A stretch of DNA of 64,000 nucleotides from Bacteroidota bacterium (lineage in GTDB: Bacteria > Bacteroidota > Bacteroidia > UKL13-3): positions 124,001 through 188,000 of the forward strand of contig JAIXWI010000029.1 of assembly GCA_027491355.1 (NCBI GenBank), written 5' to 3'. Made by a program: the position numbers and the translations under genes. Under the pieces are notes generated by a model. That model worked only from the letters and a program-made list of their open reading frames with translations. It was not told the DNA's origin and made no database searches. Below, one piece after another: positions 44,540-53,847 of the stretch. The first letter of the stretch is position 1, and each line of letters opens with the position of its first letter.

Positions 44540-44932
44540 TCAAGCAAATTGGGGTGGCTGAAAAATTGATGTCAATTTATCAAAAGAATAAGAATCTGTA
44601 TAAGCAAAACAAGGTTGTGTGAAACCACTCGATTGAATTGCTAACTCAGGAATGAATATAGAATTTGTAATGAGTACAAAACAAGCTGAACTATTTAAAA
44701 ACAATGGCAAGTCGTCATGATTTTCTGCCGATCGATGGGATGAATTTTGACCATAATGCAATGCCAAAAAATCTAGGAATCCTATTTGTTCATTTTCATC
44801 GTAAACATGGTGATGGTAATGGGCTACCAAACTCGGAATTTTTGACAATTGCAACAGCAAGTCGGGTTTTACCGCATTTGCCAGCATTGCAAAAAGCATG
44901 AACTTTACTATGATTTGTTTCAAGAGATTCAC
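44540..44932 (-). CDS. Small His-rich protein preceding a metal efflux operon
   Basis: The 130-aa protein has a possible signal sequence (MNLLKQIIVKFMLFAMLANAV) followed by HYHHHVYDENEQIGFLDFLALHYGQ, and HRSAENHDD. The clustered His and Asp/Glu are fit for metal binding. I recall similar short proteins beginning the same operons of CusA-type pumps in Bacteroidota, with a conserved LDFLxxHY segment, but cannot name a family. It is 43 bp upstream of the RND fusion and in the same direction, so it is probably cotranscribed with the pump. A periplasmic metal-binding role is inferred. Confidence 0.75.
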   Translation of the reverse strand: MNLLKQIIVKFMLFAMLANAVKPDLLLQLSKIPSLVAHYHHHVYDENEQIGFLDFLALHYGQNSSHRSAENHDDLPLFLNSSACFVLITNSIFIPELAIQSSGFTQPCFAYTDSYSFDKLTSIFQPPQFA

Positions 44933-44966
44933 TTATCAAATATAAGTATTTGCATATCAATAAAAC

Positions 44967-44998
44967 AAAAAGGGGCGAACCATGGTTCGCCCCTTTTT
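44967..44998. terminator. Palindromic intrinsic terminator
   Basis: A 32-bp perfect palindrome (AAAAAGGGGCGAACCA / TGGTTCGCCCCTTTTT), likely pairing with a CATG tetraloop, carries a T5 tract on either strand. It follows the 3' end of the minus-strand esterase gene and precedes the His-rich gene. Confidence 0.9.
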
Positions 44999-45018
44999 AA
45001 TAAAACACAACTAGAAAA

Positions 45019-46935
45019 TTATTGGATGATAAATTTCTTGGTTGCAGTACCCCCATTTTGGGTATTGATATTGATAAAATATGCACCTGAACCAATTCCA
45101 TTCAATGAAATTTCTTGAGTATTTGTATTGAATCCTGCATATGATTTTACTTGACGACCCAAAATGTCTATGATTTGGATATCAGTAATCTTAGCATTTG
45201 CATCCAAACCTATTTTTACACTTGAAGTAGCAGGATTTGGGTACAATGTAATGTATTTGTTGTAGTTAGCTTCATTGATACCAACTGCAGCACGTTTTGT
45301 TAAATTGATAGCGAAAGGTTGTACAGCCATTTTACCATACAAAGCATTTTTAGACATTACTGTCCATTTTAAATTTACTTCTTGGTCAACATTAACACCT
45401 AATGAAGTTAACAAGTTCCAAATTGTACTTTCTGAAAATACAATTGAGTCTGCTGTTACAGCAGTTGAGAACAATGGATCTGAAAAATCAGCGTTGATAT
45501 TGTCAATTGCAAATACATAGTCTAATCCTTCAGTACCTTGCCATTTAGCAACCATAAATGCTGCAGTATCATCTTGTATATCAATAGACGTTCCAGTTTG
45601 AGGAGCAGTCAATGAAAAATCGTTGATTGCTAAACCTCCCATCAAATCCATTTGTACTGCAATTCTAGGAGCAACAAAACCTACAATGGTATCAATGTAT
45701 GCTTTTCCTCTTTCTGCAGACATAAAAGGATTGGTTTTAATTGATAATGTATCAGCAGTAAAACCATTTGCAGGTAATGGAATTGCATCTCTGTACAAAA
45801 CACTTTGTTTGGCTTGCATGCTTGGTCTATCCCACCACTCCCATGGTGAACCTTCAAATGGGAAAGTAGTTTCAAAACCAAATAAATTATTTACACCTTG
45901 AGCTACAGTGTAGGCTCTTTCGCTCATTGGGTCTAAATAAACATAGCTGTTTAATTTGTTGTTTACACCCAATGCATTTGCTTTAGGAATCACATCACCT
46001 GCACCTGAAGCATTTGGAATAACTGTTAAACCAGTTGTAGGAACAATTACGTTACCTGTATTGTATGGAGCAAATGGATCTTTTGTTGTGTGCATTGCAA
46101 CCATAGGCTTGCTAGATGCTTTCATCCAAGCAGTATCTCCCATGGCACCACCAAAATTGAAAAACATATTTACATCAGATGAAACACTTGCATCGGCAGG
46201 ATCATTGTATGGAAGTACGCCGCCTATACCAGTCCAATCACCTAGAGTATCCACGCTAACCATAGCTGAAGCATCTCCTCTTCTAAATTTAATGTTTGAT
46301 TCAATGTCAGCTCTGTCACTTACTGTTGCGCCAGCAAGGGCAATATATCCACCAGTACCTTGTCCACCAAAAATGATTTTGCTTTCATCAATGCCATATA
46401 TGTCTGAATTTCTTCTTAAGAAACGAACGCAGTTTCTCATGTCTTGTAAAGCCCTGTAAGTTGCTTTGATCAGTTGTTCAGTGGCTACTTCTTGTGAGGT
46501 AGCAGCTGGGTTCCATCCCAATCTGTAATTCATTGCTACCACTACATATCCTCTTTTAGCAAAACGATTGGCCAATTCAACGATAGAACTGTCGTCCTTG
46601 CTACCAGTTGTTTGCTTGTTCACCAATGGTGGCAAATAACTACCAGTATGTGCTAAAATGATTACTGGTCTGTTATTATTCGTATCGCCATCTGGTGTGT
46701 AAATATCACATTTTAATTTTTCACTCCAAACTGGAGATGATGTAAATTGGGCTGGAATTTGTGGATTAGGATTACCAAACAACAAATTAATGGCATAGTT
46801 GGTATCATACACCACATTGCTACTTTTGCTTACAGAAGTAAACACTTCATCTAAATAACGATTTTGTGCAGTTGCTTCATTCAATGCAAACATTGATGTA
46901 AAGAGAGCAAAAACGGAGAGTAATTTTTTGTTCAT
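45019..46935 (-). CDS. Secreted alpha/beta-hydrolase (esterase-like) protein with T9SS sorting domain
   Basis: The 638-aa protein has a signal peptide (MNKKLLSVFALFTSMFALNEATAQ), an alpha/beta-hydrolase-like region (about 60-420: DIYTPDGDTNNNRPVIILAHTGSYLPP, YVVVAMNYRLGWNP, CVRFLRRNSDIYGID), and a C-terminal T9SS domain (YITLYPNPATSSVKIGL, DILGRQVKSY, YFININTQNGG). The nucleophile elbow reads FGGQGTGG, so the Ser of the carboxylesterase GESAGG-type elbow is Gly here; catalysis by the usual route is doubtful. It may be a binding protein or use another nucleophile. Downstream is a strong terminator. Confidence 0.85.
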   Translation of the reverse strand: MNKKLLSVFALFTSMFALNEATAQNRYLDEVFTSVSKSSNVVYDTNYAINLLFGNPNPQIPAQFTSSPVWSEKLKCDIYTPDGDTNNNRPVIILAHTGSYLPPLVNKQTTGSKDDSSIVELANRFAKRGYVVVAMNYRLGWNPAATSQEVATEQLIKATYRALQDMRNCVRFLRRNSDIYGIDESKIIFGGQGTGGYIALAGATVSDRADIESNIKFRRGDASAMVSVDTLGDWTGIGGVLPYNDPADASVSSDVNMFFNFGGAMGDTAWMKASSKPMVAMHTTKDPFAPYNTGNVIVPTTGLTVIPNASGAGDVIPKANALGVNNKLNSYVYLDPMSERAYTVAQGVNNLFGFETTFPFEGSPWEWWDRPSMQAKQSVLYRDAIPLPANGFTADTLSIKTNPFMSAERGKAYIDTIVGFVAPRIAVQMDLMGGLAINDFSLTAPQTGTSIDIQDDTAAFMVAKWQGTEGLDYVFAIDNINADFSDPLFSTAVTADSIVFSESTIWNLLTSLGVNVDQEVNLKWTVMSKNALYGKMAVQPFAINLTKRAAVGINEANYNKYITLYPNPATSSVKIGLDANAKITDIQIIDILGRQVKSYAGFNTNTQEISLNGIGSGAYFININTQNGGTATKKFIIQ

Positions 46936-47013
46936 GATTTAAATTAAATTTTATTCAAGTTAAAACAAAAAAACAACAAATCAAACAAGCGTTTTTAAAA
47001 TGGTATTTTCTGC

Positions 47014-49788
47014 TTACTTTTTTAGTTCAAACAGTATGGAAATATAAGCCATTCTACCTACTCTCGGACCACCATAAACCTGAATAACACGGTTATCTAG
47101 GAGGTTGCTCGCACCCATTTTGAAAGTGATTTTTTGATTCCAAAAAGACTTGTTCAATTGGGCATCTAACATCCCATAGGCTGGAACGGCTCCAGTAAAC
47201 TGAGGTGAACCTTCAAAATTGAAGCCCTCTTGCCATTTCCAATTAATGCTGTAGCCAAATCCTGTGATTGCTTCATTTAAAAATTGAAAACCAATGTCAC
47301 GACCATTGATACCTATATTGTATTTGTGTTCAGGGGTATTGAATGCAGGAATAAGCGGATCGGTTGAACCCATCCTGTCTAATTGATTCCAAGAATAATT
47401 ACCTACAAAACCCAGGTATTTTTTGAAGTAATAATTGAGTCCAATGGTGAAACCTTGTGTAGTTACTGCATCTTTTGAATTAGTTGCCACCCTGAAAACC
47501 TGCAACCCATTTGGCAAAAATGTACCAACTGGCCAATCTATGTCTGCCCCAATTTTGTATCCAATAAAATTGGTATAATAACTAAAATACCAACTCATGT
47601 CTAAGTAAAACTTATCAGTAAAATTGGTTCTGTAACCCAATTCAATTGTTTTTACTTGCTCTGGTTTTATGGGGTCAACATCAAAATAACTCAGTTTGTC
47701 TCTACCATTGTTAAATGCATCTAACATAGAAGGTATGGTTACCAAGCTATCAAAACCATTCAGATTGCCTAATAAAACAGCCCTACCTACATTCAAGTTA
47801 ATGTACTGATCGGTAAGAGTAGGATTGCGAATGGCTGAAGACAAAGAAAACCTTAATACATGGGCTTGATTGGTATAAACCATTGTTGCAGCAGGCGAAA
47901 ACAAGAAATTAAAATTCTGGTTTTTATCAACCCTAAATGTAAAACTGGTTTTCAAATGCTCGTTTAAATCTTTCCTTTCTAGCCCCAAATATGCGCCAAA
48001 TTCATGGTTGTAAATGCGTTGACTTGGAACTGTATCCAAGAAAATTGTACCTTTAGAAAAAGGAGCATATAACCTAAAATTAGCTCCCACTTTTACAATG
48101 TTTCCAAGTAGTATGTCCTGGTATTCGCCCATCACATGGTACAAAGCAGATTTGTCAAAAAAGCGCGAACCACCCTCTCGGTTTGTTCTTGAAATAATAG
48201 ATTGATAAGCTTCATTGAATGCAGCTGTACCAGGGATCAAACGGTCAATTCCGCCTCTGGTACTTGAGAAGGAGGTGTCTGTTATTTGATTGTTGAGCCA
48301 ATGGTAATAATTGAGTGAATCGGCAAATTTTTCTTGCATGTACTGATTGGCATAATCTTCGTAACGCACACCCGTTGGTTGAGAACCAATTTTAGGTCGG
48401 ATGGTTTGAATGCGGTTGAAGATAAAACGGTTCCAATTTTCTGCATAATCGGCAGCCCAGTTATTGTCTGATTTAGCGGCATTTTGTAAAAGCAATGCTG
48501 TTGAATAAGCATCAAAACTATTGCCCGCATCTTCATGGGTTGCATAAGCTCTAATAAAATAATGGTTCTCTTTTCTAAACTCTATTTTATTCTGAAAAAA
48601 ATAAATATCCTTTAAGCTAAAACGGTTGTCACCTTGGTAAATGGTAGTACCATTACCCATATTGGAAGCCAAGATCAATTCCCTTTCGTTTTTAAACTTC
48701 ACATGAACGGCTGCATTCAATTTTAAATTCTTGGTATTGTAATCTACCAAGTCTTCTTCTTTGTAGCCTCTTCTGAGGGCATAACCATAACCTAAATAAG
48801 ACAAACCTGTTTGACGGAACCTTGAATTTGAGTATTCGTCTCCATAAACATTTACTGCATCATAACCTCCAGGGTTATTGGTGCCAACTGGTGACTGCGC
48901 AGTAGCGTCATAATTTCTGGCCTGCCAGTCAAGTGCAGACATGCTAAACACATTGAGTTTGAATGCCAGTTTATTCGGCTTTAAAATTTCTGCATAACGT
49001 ATGGCTGTTTCTATCAATTCTCGTTCGCCAAATCTGGTTTGTATACTTAAACCAGGAAACAAAAAAGGACTTTTGCTCTGCATATTAATAACCCCATTGA
49101 AGGCATTTGGGCCATAGTAAGCACCACTTGCACCAACAACAAGGTCTACTTTTTGTACATCTAGTTCACTGGCACCCAAAAAATTACCCAAAGAAAAATT
49201 CAACCCAGGACTTTGGTTATCAACTCCATCAATCAATTGCAAAGACCTAACCGGAGAAGTACTATTAAAACCTCTGGTATTGATAATTTTAAAACCAATA
49301 CTGGCACTGGTCATGTCTACGCCTTTTAAATGAGCCAAACCTTCATAAAAATTTGCTGCCGGCGTTTGTTTGATAGCAAGTGCATCCATTGTTTCAATGG
49401 TAAGCGGTGCTTGTTTTTGCTTTTCAGTGATTCTAGAATCTTTTACACTCACTTCCTTGAGTTGCTTGGCATCTTGTTTTATTTTTATGATTAAGTCGGC
49501 ACTGGCTTTGTTCAAACTAATTTCTTCTGTTTGATAGCCCATATAACTCACTACAATAACCAATGGAAAACTACCATTGTATTTGAGTTGGAAATGACCT
49601 TCGAAATCGGTACTGGTTCCAATTTTAGAATTTTTAATAGAAAGTACTGCACCAATAATGGGCTCTGCTGTTTTAAAATCCTTTACAGTGCCTTGAATAA
49701 CGGAGGTCTGAACAATCTTGTTTTGAGCAAATAAACTGCTAATGCATGAAGCAACAACAACAAATAGAACCGGTATGATTTTTTTCAA
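47014..49788 (-). CDS. TonB-dependent outer-membrane receptor with carboxypeptidase-like regulatory domain
   Basis: The 924-aa protein has a signal peptide (MKKIIPVLFVVVASCISSLFAQ), a CarboxypepD_reg-like domain (about 30-110: QGTVKDFKTAEPIIGAVLSIKNSKIGTSTDFEGHFQL and YMGYQTEEISL), a plug domain (about 120-250: PAANFYEGLAHLKGVDM and SGAYYGPNAFNGVINM), and a barrel with many aromatic strands ending YISILFELKK. It should take up a large substrate using TonB energy. There is no SusD-like partner next to it, so it is not an evident PUL receptor. The 78-bp upstream distance to the esterase gene does not prove an operon. Confidence 0.92.
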   Translation of the reverse strand: MKKIIPVLFVVVASCISSLFAQNKIVQTSVIQGTVKDFKTAEPIIGAVLSIKNSKIGTSTDFEGHFQLKYNGSFPLVIVVSYMGYQTEEISLNKASADLIIKIKQDAKQLKEVSVKDSRITEKQKQAPLTIETMDALAIKQTPAANFYEGLAHLKGVDMTSASIGFKIINTRGFNSTSPVRSLQLIDGVDNQSPGLNFSLGNFLGASELDVQKVDLVVGASGAYYGPNAFNGVINMQSKSPFLFPGLSIQTRFGERELIETAIRYAEILKPNKLAFKLNVFSMSALDWQARNYDATAQSPVGTNNPGGYDAVNVYGDEYSNSRFRQTGLSYLGYGYALRRGYKEEDLVDYNTKNLKLNAAVHVKFKNERELILASNMGNGTTIYQGDNRFSLKDIYFFQNKIEFRKENHYFIRAYATHEDAGNSFDAYSTALLLQNAAKSDNNWAADYAENWNRFIFNRIQTIRPKIGSQPTGVRYEDYANQYMQEKFADSLNYYHWLNNQITDTSFSSTRGGIDRLIPGTAAFNEAYQSIISRTNREGGSRFFDKSALYHVMGEYQDILLGNIVKVGANFRLYAPFSKGTIFLDTVPSQRIYNHEFGAYLGLERKDLNEHLKTSFTFRVDKNQNFNFLFSPAATMVYTNQAHVLRFSLSSAIRNPTLTDQYINLNVGRAVLLGNLNGFDSLVTIPSMLDAFNNGRDKLSYFDVDPIKPEQVKTIELGYRTNFTDKFYLDMSWYFSYYTNFIGYKIGADIDWPVGTFLPNGLQVFRVATNSKDAVTTQGFTIGLNYYFKKYLGFVGNYSWNQLDRMGSTDPLIPAFNTPEHKYNIGINGRDIGFQFLNEAITGFGYSINWKWQEGFNFEGSPQFTGAVPAYGMLDAQLNKSFWNQKITFKMGASNLLDNRVIQVYGGPRVGRMAYISILFELKK

Positions 49789-49850
49789 TGCGATGGTATT
49801 TTAGAACCAATATTACGCATTTGTATGAAAAAGTGAAACAGAAATTTGCG

Positions 49851-50621
49851 TTAGTCAATTCCAAACACCCGTTTTGCATTGGCAGTTGTTGTATTTGCCA
49901 GCAAATGCAAACCAACAGACTTAATTTCTGCAATTTTTTTTGCAGTTTCTATCAAATAAAAAGGCTCATTTCTTTTACCCCTAAATGGAGCTGGTGCCAA
50001 ATAAGGGGCATCGGTTTCTAATACAATTTTATCTAATGGAATTTCAGCTACAATTTTATCCAAACCACTGTTTTTATATGTAACCACCCCTCCTATTCCA
50101 ATATAGAAATTGAGAGCAATGAGTTGTTGGGCTTGTTCAAGCGTTCCACCGAAACAATGGAATATACCTCTTAATTTAGGATGTTTCAATTCAACTAAAA
50201 TTGCAATGACCTCTTCGTTACTGTTTCTTGAGTGAATCACAACAGGTAAATCCATTTGAATGGCCCACATCAATTGTTTTTTAAATGCCATGATTTGCTG
50301 TTCTTTGAATTCAGTGCTCCAATAAAAATCGAGACCAATTTCACCTACTGCATAAAATTTTCTTTTTTTAAGCCATTTCTGAATTTGAAACAATTGAGCT
50401 TCCACATGCACATCAACTGAACAAGGGTGTAAACCCATCATTGGGAAACAATGTAAAGGGTATTCCCAAACCAAATCAAGCATGGGTTGTATAGAAGCAT
50501 TGTCAATGTTTGGTAAAAACAAATGCTGAATGCCATTTTGTAGTGCTTTATCAATCAATTGTTTACGGTCTTCATTGAACTCCTGAGCATACAAATGGCA
50601 ATGCGTATCTATAAAATTCAT
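49851..50621 (-). CDS. tatD: TatD-family metal-dependent hydrolase
   Basis: This TIM-barrel metal hydrolase (probably a 3'-to-5' DNase or D-aminoacyl-like hydrolase) has 256 aa. Metal motifs are FIDTHCHLYAQEF at residues 3-15, a Glu ligand in VGEIGLDFYWS, VVIHSRN, IFHCFGGTLEQA, and ETDAPYLAP. This is the YcfH/TatD pattern, with all ligands present. It ends the three-gene run deacetylase, GT2, TatD, with just 1 bp between the GT2 stop and its start. The function in the context is likely unrelated to the neighbours. Confidence 0.94.
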   Translation of the reverse strand: MNFIDTHCHLYAQEFNEDRKQLIDKALQNGIQHLFLPNIDNASIQPMLDLVWEYPLHCFPMMGLHPCSVDVHVEAQLFQIQKWLKKRKFYAVGEIGLDFYWSTEFKEQQIMAFKKQLMWAIQMDLPVVIHSRNSNEEVIAILVELKHPKLRGIFHCFGGTLEQAQQLIALNFYIGIGGVVTYKNSGLDKIVAEIPLDKIVLETDAPYLAPAPFRGKRNEPFYLIETAKKIAEIKSVGLHLLANTTTANAKRVFGID

Positions 50622-50622
50622 G

Positions 50623-51744
50623 TTAGTTAATTGGTTCGTTTTTAATAGAATAAGTTCTTTGTTTCCAATTCATTTTTAAAGGCAACACATAAAAAAATAC
50701 AGTTGCCATGGCTATGATTTCTTGGTAAACAATAAACAAAGGTAATAAGTACCACGTTATTTGAAATGAGATTTGCCTACTAAAGCTAAAAATTTGAATG
50801 CATTGCAATACAGCCTTTACTAAAAAAACAAACAAGGCCAATTTAAAATTCACAAAAGCTACCGCAATCAAAGCAGGTAAAAATAAAGCCTGTAACAAGA
50901 ATATACATTTCCAAATAGCAGGTAAATTACTGCCACCAATCAACCATCTCTTTCTTTGATGCAAGAGTGATTTGAAGCTATACTGTGCAGCAGAAATGTT
51001 CAAAGCATGAGTAGTACAAATGGTTTTATTTTGATACCCATGGCTTCTAAAAGCCATGGTAAGCGCTAAATCTTCTGTTACCGAGAAGGCAATATTGGCA
51101 TAACCTCCTGTAGCCAAATAAGCCGCCTTTGTAAACGCCATATTGTTGCCAACTGCAGTACTTGGTAACCCCATTTTTTCGAACCCAAATAAATTGGAGA
51201 ATCCCAATAACCACTCAAAACTTTGCATTTTCCCAAAAAAAGTTTGGCCTTTTACAATAGTAATGCCGCTTGTCATTGCAACTGTATCCAATTCAGGCAA
51301 CAAAGCTTGTAACCAATTTGGGTTAACTTGAATATCAGCATCTGTTATACATACCAAATCTGTTTCTACATATTGCATCAAATGTTCAATCACATTGGCT
51401 TTTGCTCTCGCTTGGCCATGAACCTGATTTACTTTTATGCATTCAAAGTTTTGGAACTTAGACTTCCATTCCAATGCCAATTGATATGTATTGTCTGAAG
51501 AGCTATCGTCTCCTACCAAAATAAATAGTTTTTCAGGAGGATAATTTAGTTTAGAAAGCGACTCCAAGCACAAAGCAATATTGGAGGCTTCATTGCGAGC
51601 AGGAATTAAAACACTCACCGATGGATTGGCTTCAATTGGCAATAATTGTTGCTTTTTGTAAGCAAATTGCTGGTACAACAACATCAATTGAACTGCACAA
51701 TAAACCCATAGCAACAACAAACAAACAAGCTCAATATATATCAT
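50623..51744 (-). CDS. Membrane-bound processive GT2 glycosyltransferase
   Basis: The 373-aa protein begins with a membrane helix (about 3-25) and ends with several helices (about 280-360). Between them is a GT2 domain: SVLIPARNEASNIALCLESL, GDDSSSDNT, CITDADIQVNP (DxD-like), VTEDLALTM and QRKRWLIGG, the Q-x-x-R-W motif of processive beta-glycan synthases (cellulose, PNAG and NodC relatives). The length is like hyaluronan- or PgaC-size enzymes. It overlaps a NodB-type deacetylase by 4 bp. Product and export are unknown. Confidence 0.9.
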   Translation of the reverse strand: MIYIELVCLLLLWVYCAVQLMLLYQQFAYKKQQLLPIEANPSVSVLIPARNEASNIALCLESLSKLNYPPEKLFILVGDDSSSDNTYQLALEWKSKFQNFECIKVNQVHGQARAKANVIEHLMQYVETDLVCITDADIQVNPNWLQALLPELDTVAMTSGITIVKGQTFFGKMQSFEWLLGFSNLFGFEKMGLPSTAVGNNMAFTKAAYLATGGYANIAFSVTEDLALTMAFRSHGYQNKTICTTHALNISAAQYSFKSLLHQRKRWLIGGSNLPAIWKCIFLLQALFLPALIAVAFVNFKLALFVFLVKAVLQCIQIFSFSRQISFQITWYLLPLFIVYQEIIAMATVFFYVLPLKMNWKQRTYSIKNEPIN

Positions 51745-52358
51745 GGCCTTTGTTCCAATGAATGAAAAAGAAAGCCCCTGTTGTGAAAATAGCTAAGTAA
51801 TTCGGGCAAAAGCAACTGTAAATTAGAAAAAGATTTTTCACTGTCATGAAAAACAAAAATGGCTCCAGGCCCTGCTTTCTTTAGGGCATTCAAGCTTTCC
51901 TCTATGGCTAAGTTTGGTTCATAATCGCGACTCAGGTGACTCCACATGATTAACTCGTATTCCTTTTTCAAATATTTGGCTTGTGAGGGTTTCATTTTCC
52001 CATAAGGGGGCCTAAACAATTTGCTTTTAATAAGCGTTGCAGCTTTTTGAACGTTTTCAAAATACAGTTCATTGGATGTAATCCAACCTTTCAGATGGTT
52101 GTAAGAATGATTGCCAACTGTATGCCCTTGTTGTAAGATTAACTGGTAGGTTTCAGGGAATTTAGCAACATTTTCACCTACACAAAAAAAACTTGCTTTG
52201 GCATTGTACTTGGCCAATTCATTCAAAACCCATGGTGTAATTTGTGGGTGAGGCCCATCATCAAAGGTAAAATACAAGTTTTTGCCCTTTGTTTTTGCCC
52301 ACCAAGTGTATGCTGGAGCAATATATTTGATAAATTGAGGGAATGAATATTTAAACAT
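51741..52358 (-). CDS. Polysaccharide deacetylase (NodB-type)
   Basis: The start at 52358 (MFKYSFPQFIKYIAPAYTWW) gives the normal family beginning; the track start at 52382 leaves almost no room to the divergent TolC gene. The 205-aa protein has FTFDDGPHP (catalytic Asp and metal Asp), VGNHSYNH (metal His ligands), LFRPPYGK, and VFHDSEK. No signal peptide or membrane segment is visible, so it may act in the cytoplasm on lipid-linked or nucleotide-bound sugars, or be exported without a classical signal. Overlap by 4 bp with the GT2 gene implies coupled translation. Confidence 0.9.
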   Translation of the reverse strand: MFKYSFPQFIKYIAPAYTWWAKTKGKNLYFTFDDGPHPQITPWVLNELAKYNAKASFFCVGENVAKFPETYQLILQQGHTVGNHSYNHLKGWITSNELYFENVQKAATLIKSKLFRPPYGKMKPSQAKYLKKEYELIMWSHLSRDYEPNLAIEESLNALKKAGPGAIFVFHDSEKSFSNLQLLLPELLSYFHNRGFLFHSLEQRP

Positions 52359-52390
52359 TATTTTTGCCTTGATTTCATCCAAACAAACAG

Positions 52391-53839
52391 ATGGTACCTC
52401 AAATATTAAAAAAAAGAATTGGATTTTGTTTTTTTGTCTTGCTGTTATGTCATTTTACATACGGACAGCAGCAAAATAGCTGGACTTTACAAGCTTGCAT
52501 CAAGCAAGCAACTGAAGCCAATATCAACATCCAACAAAAGCAAATTGAAAACAAAATGTTGAGAGCGAGCTTCATTCAAGCTAAAGCCGCTTCGCTTCCT
52601 TCAGTGAATGGTAATTTTTCAAACAGTTGGCAAACAGGATTTGCCATCAATCCAGAGACTAACTCTGCGCAAAAAGACCAATCTTTTCAAACAAGTTCAG
52701 CTGGTATCAATGCCAATTTGAATTTATTCAATGGATTTCAAAACAGCAACAATATTCGACTACAAGCCCAAAAACTCAATGCCAGCAAAAAGGATTTAGA
52801 ACAAGTAATCAACAATGTACAGTTAAGCGTATGCAATGCCTATTTAGCTGTGTTGCAAAACATAGAACTCAAAGAAGCGGCTAAAGCTCGTGTAGAGGCG
52901 GCTAAAAAAATGCTAGAAAAACAAGAAAAAATGTTTGAACTAGGCAATAGCAATAAAGCTAGGTTGTTGCAACTAAAAGCTGAGTACAGTAATCAATTGT
53001 CAAACTTAGTAAATGCTGAAAATGCCTGTGAACTCTCCTACCTTGAATTGTGTAATTTATTAAACATCAAAAAAGATGCTAACATGCAAATTGCACCCAT
53101 CAATGATGAAGCAAGTTTAAACGAAAATAGCAATCTGTCTGCCGATGAAATATTCGATAAATTCGTAAAAGTAAGTCCAAATATCAAAGCCAGTAACTTA
53201 CGAATAGAAAGTGCCAGGCTTGAAAAATTACTTGCAATTGGTGGACGCTCGCCAAGAGTGAGTTTAAATGCAGGCATCAACTCATTTTATACTTCTCAGA
53301 GTAAATTTGGTGTTGGCACCCCTACTTTTGTTGATAGACCCTTTGGATATTGGTATAACAGTGGTAGCCCGGTTCCAGTTTATATGCCTTATCCAACCTA
53401 CAGTGCCTATGAAACCAATTCTTTCAAAAATCAATTCGAACAAAACCTGGGCTCATCGGTTTCATTGTCTGTTAGCTTACCTATTTTTAATTCATGGAAT
53501 GTGAATACAAACATTCAGAGGTCAAAATTAGGAATAGAAAACAATAAGTTAGCATTGCGTCAAGCAAACCAAAGCTTATACCAAGAAATAACAAAAGCGC
53601 ATCAAGATTTAGCATTTGCGCAAAAAAAACATTTGGCTAGTAAAAACAATTTCAATGCCAACAAAGAATCTTATGAAATTGCTCAACAACAATTTGAAAT
53701 AGGTCAGATGGGTATTACAGACTATTTAAATACCAAGAGTAATTTCACTTTAGCAGAAACAGAATATACCCAAGCCAAATACAATTTAATCTTCAGAAAA
53801 AAGATGATAGATTTTTACCTTGGAAAAGAACTTAACTAA
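52391..53839 (+). CDS. TolC-family outer-membrane efflux protein
   Basis: The 482-aa protein has a signal peptide (RIGFCFFVLLLCHFTYGQ) and the TolC layout: two long helical repeats (about 35-220 and 265-480), with NSWTLQACIKQATEANINIQQKQIE, LNANLNLFNGFQNSNNIRLQAQ, and QSLYQEITKAHQDLAFAQKKH, YEIAQQQFEIGQMGITDYLNTKSN. It forms an outer-membrane channel-tunnel with partner pumps. It is 8 bp upstream of a MacA-like adaptor, so they are cotranscribed, but no ABC or RND pump gene follows in the window. Confidence 0.93.
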   Translation: MVPQILKKRIGFCFFVLLLCHFTYGQQQNSWTLQACIKQATEANINIQQKQIENKMLRASFIQAKAASLPSVNGNFSNSWQTGFAINPETNSAQKDQSFQTSSAGINANLNLFNGFQNSNNIRLQAQKLNASKKDLEQVINNVQLSVCNAYLAVLQNIELKEAAKARVEAAKKMLEKQEKMFELGNSNKARLLQLKAEYSNQLSNLVNAENACELSYLELCNLLNIKKDANMQIAPINDEASLNENSNLSADEIFDKFVKVSPNIKASNLRIESARLEKLLAIGGRSPRVSLNAGINSFYTSQSKFGVGTPTFVDRPFGYWYNSGSPVPVYMPYPTYSAYETNSFKNQFEQNLGSSVSLSVSLPIFNSWNVNTNIQRSKLGIENNKLALRQANQSLYQEITKAHQDLAFAQKKHLASKNNFNANKESYEIAQQQFEIGQMGITDYLNTKSNFTLAETEYTQAKYNLIFRKKMIDFYLGKELN

Positions 53840-53847
53840 ATAAAGAC

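Noticed and set aside
45956-46459. Plus-strand ORF of 167 aa
   Set aside because: It is a shadow of the minus-strand T9SS esterase gene, has no family resemblance and no upstream signals.
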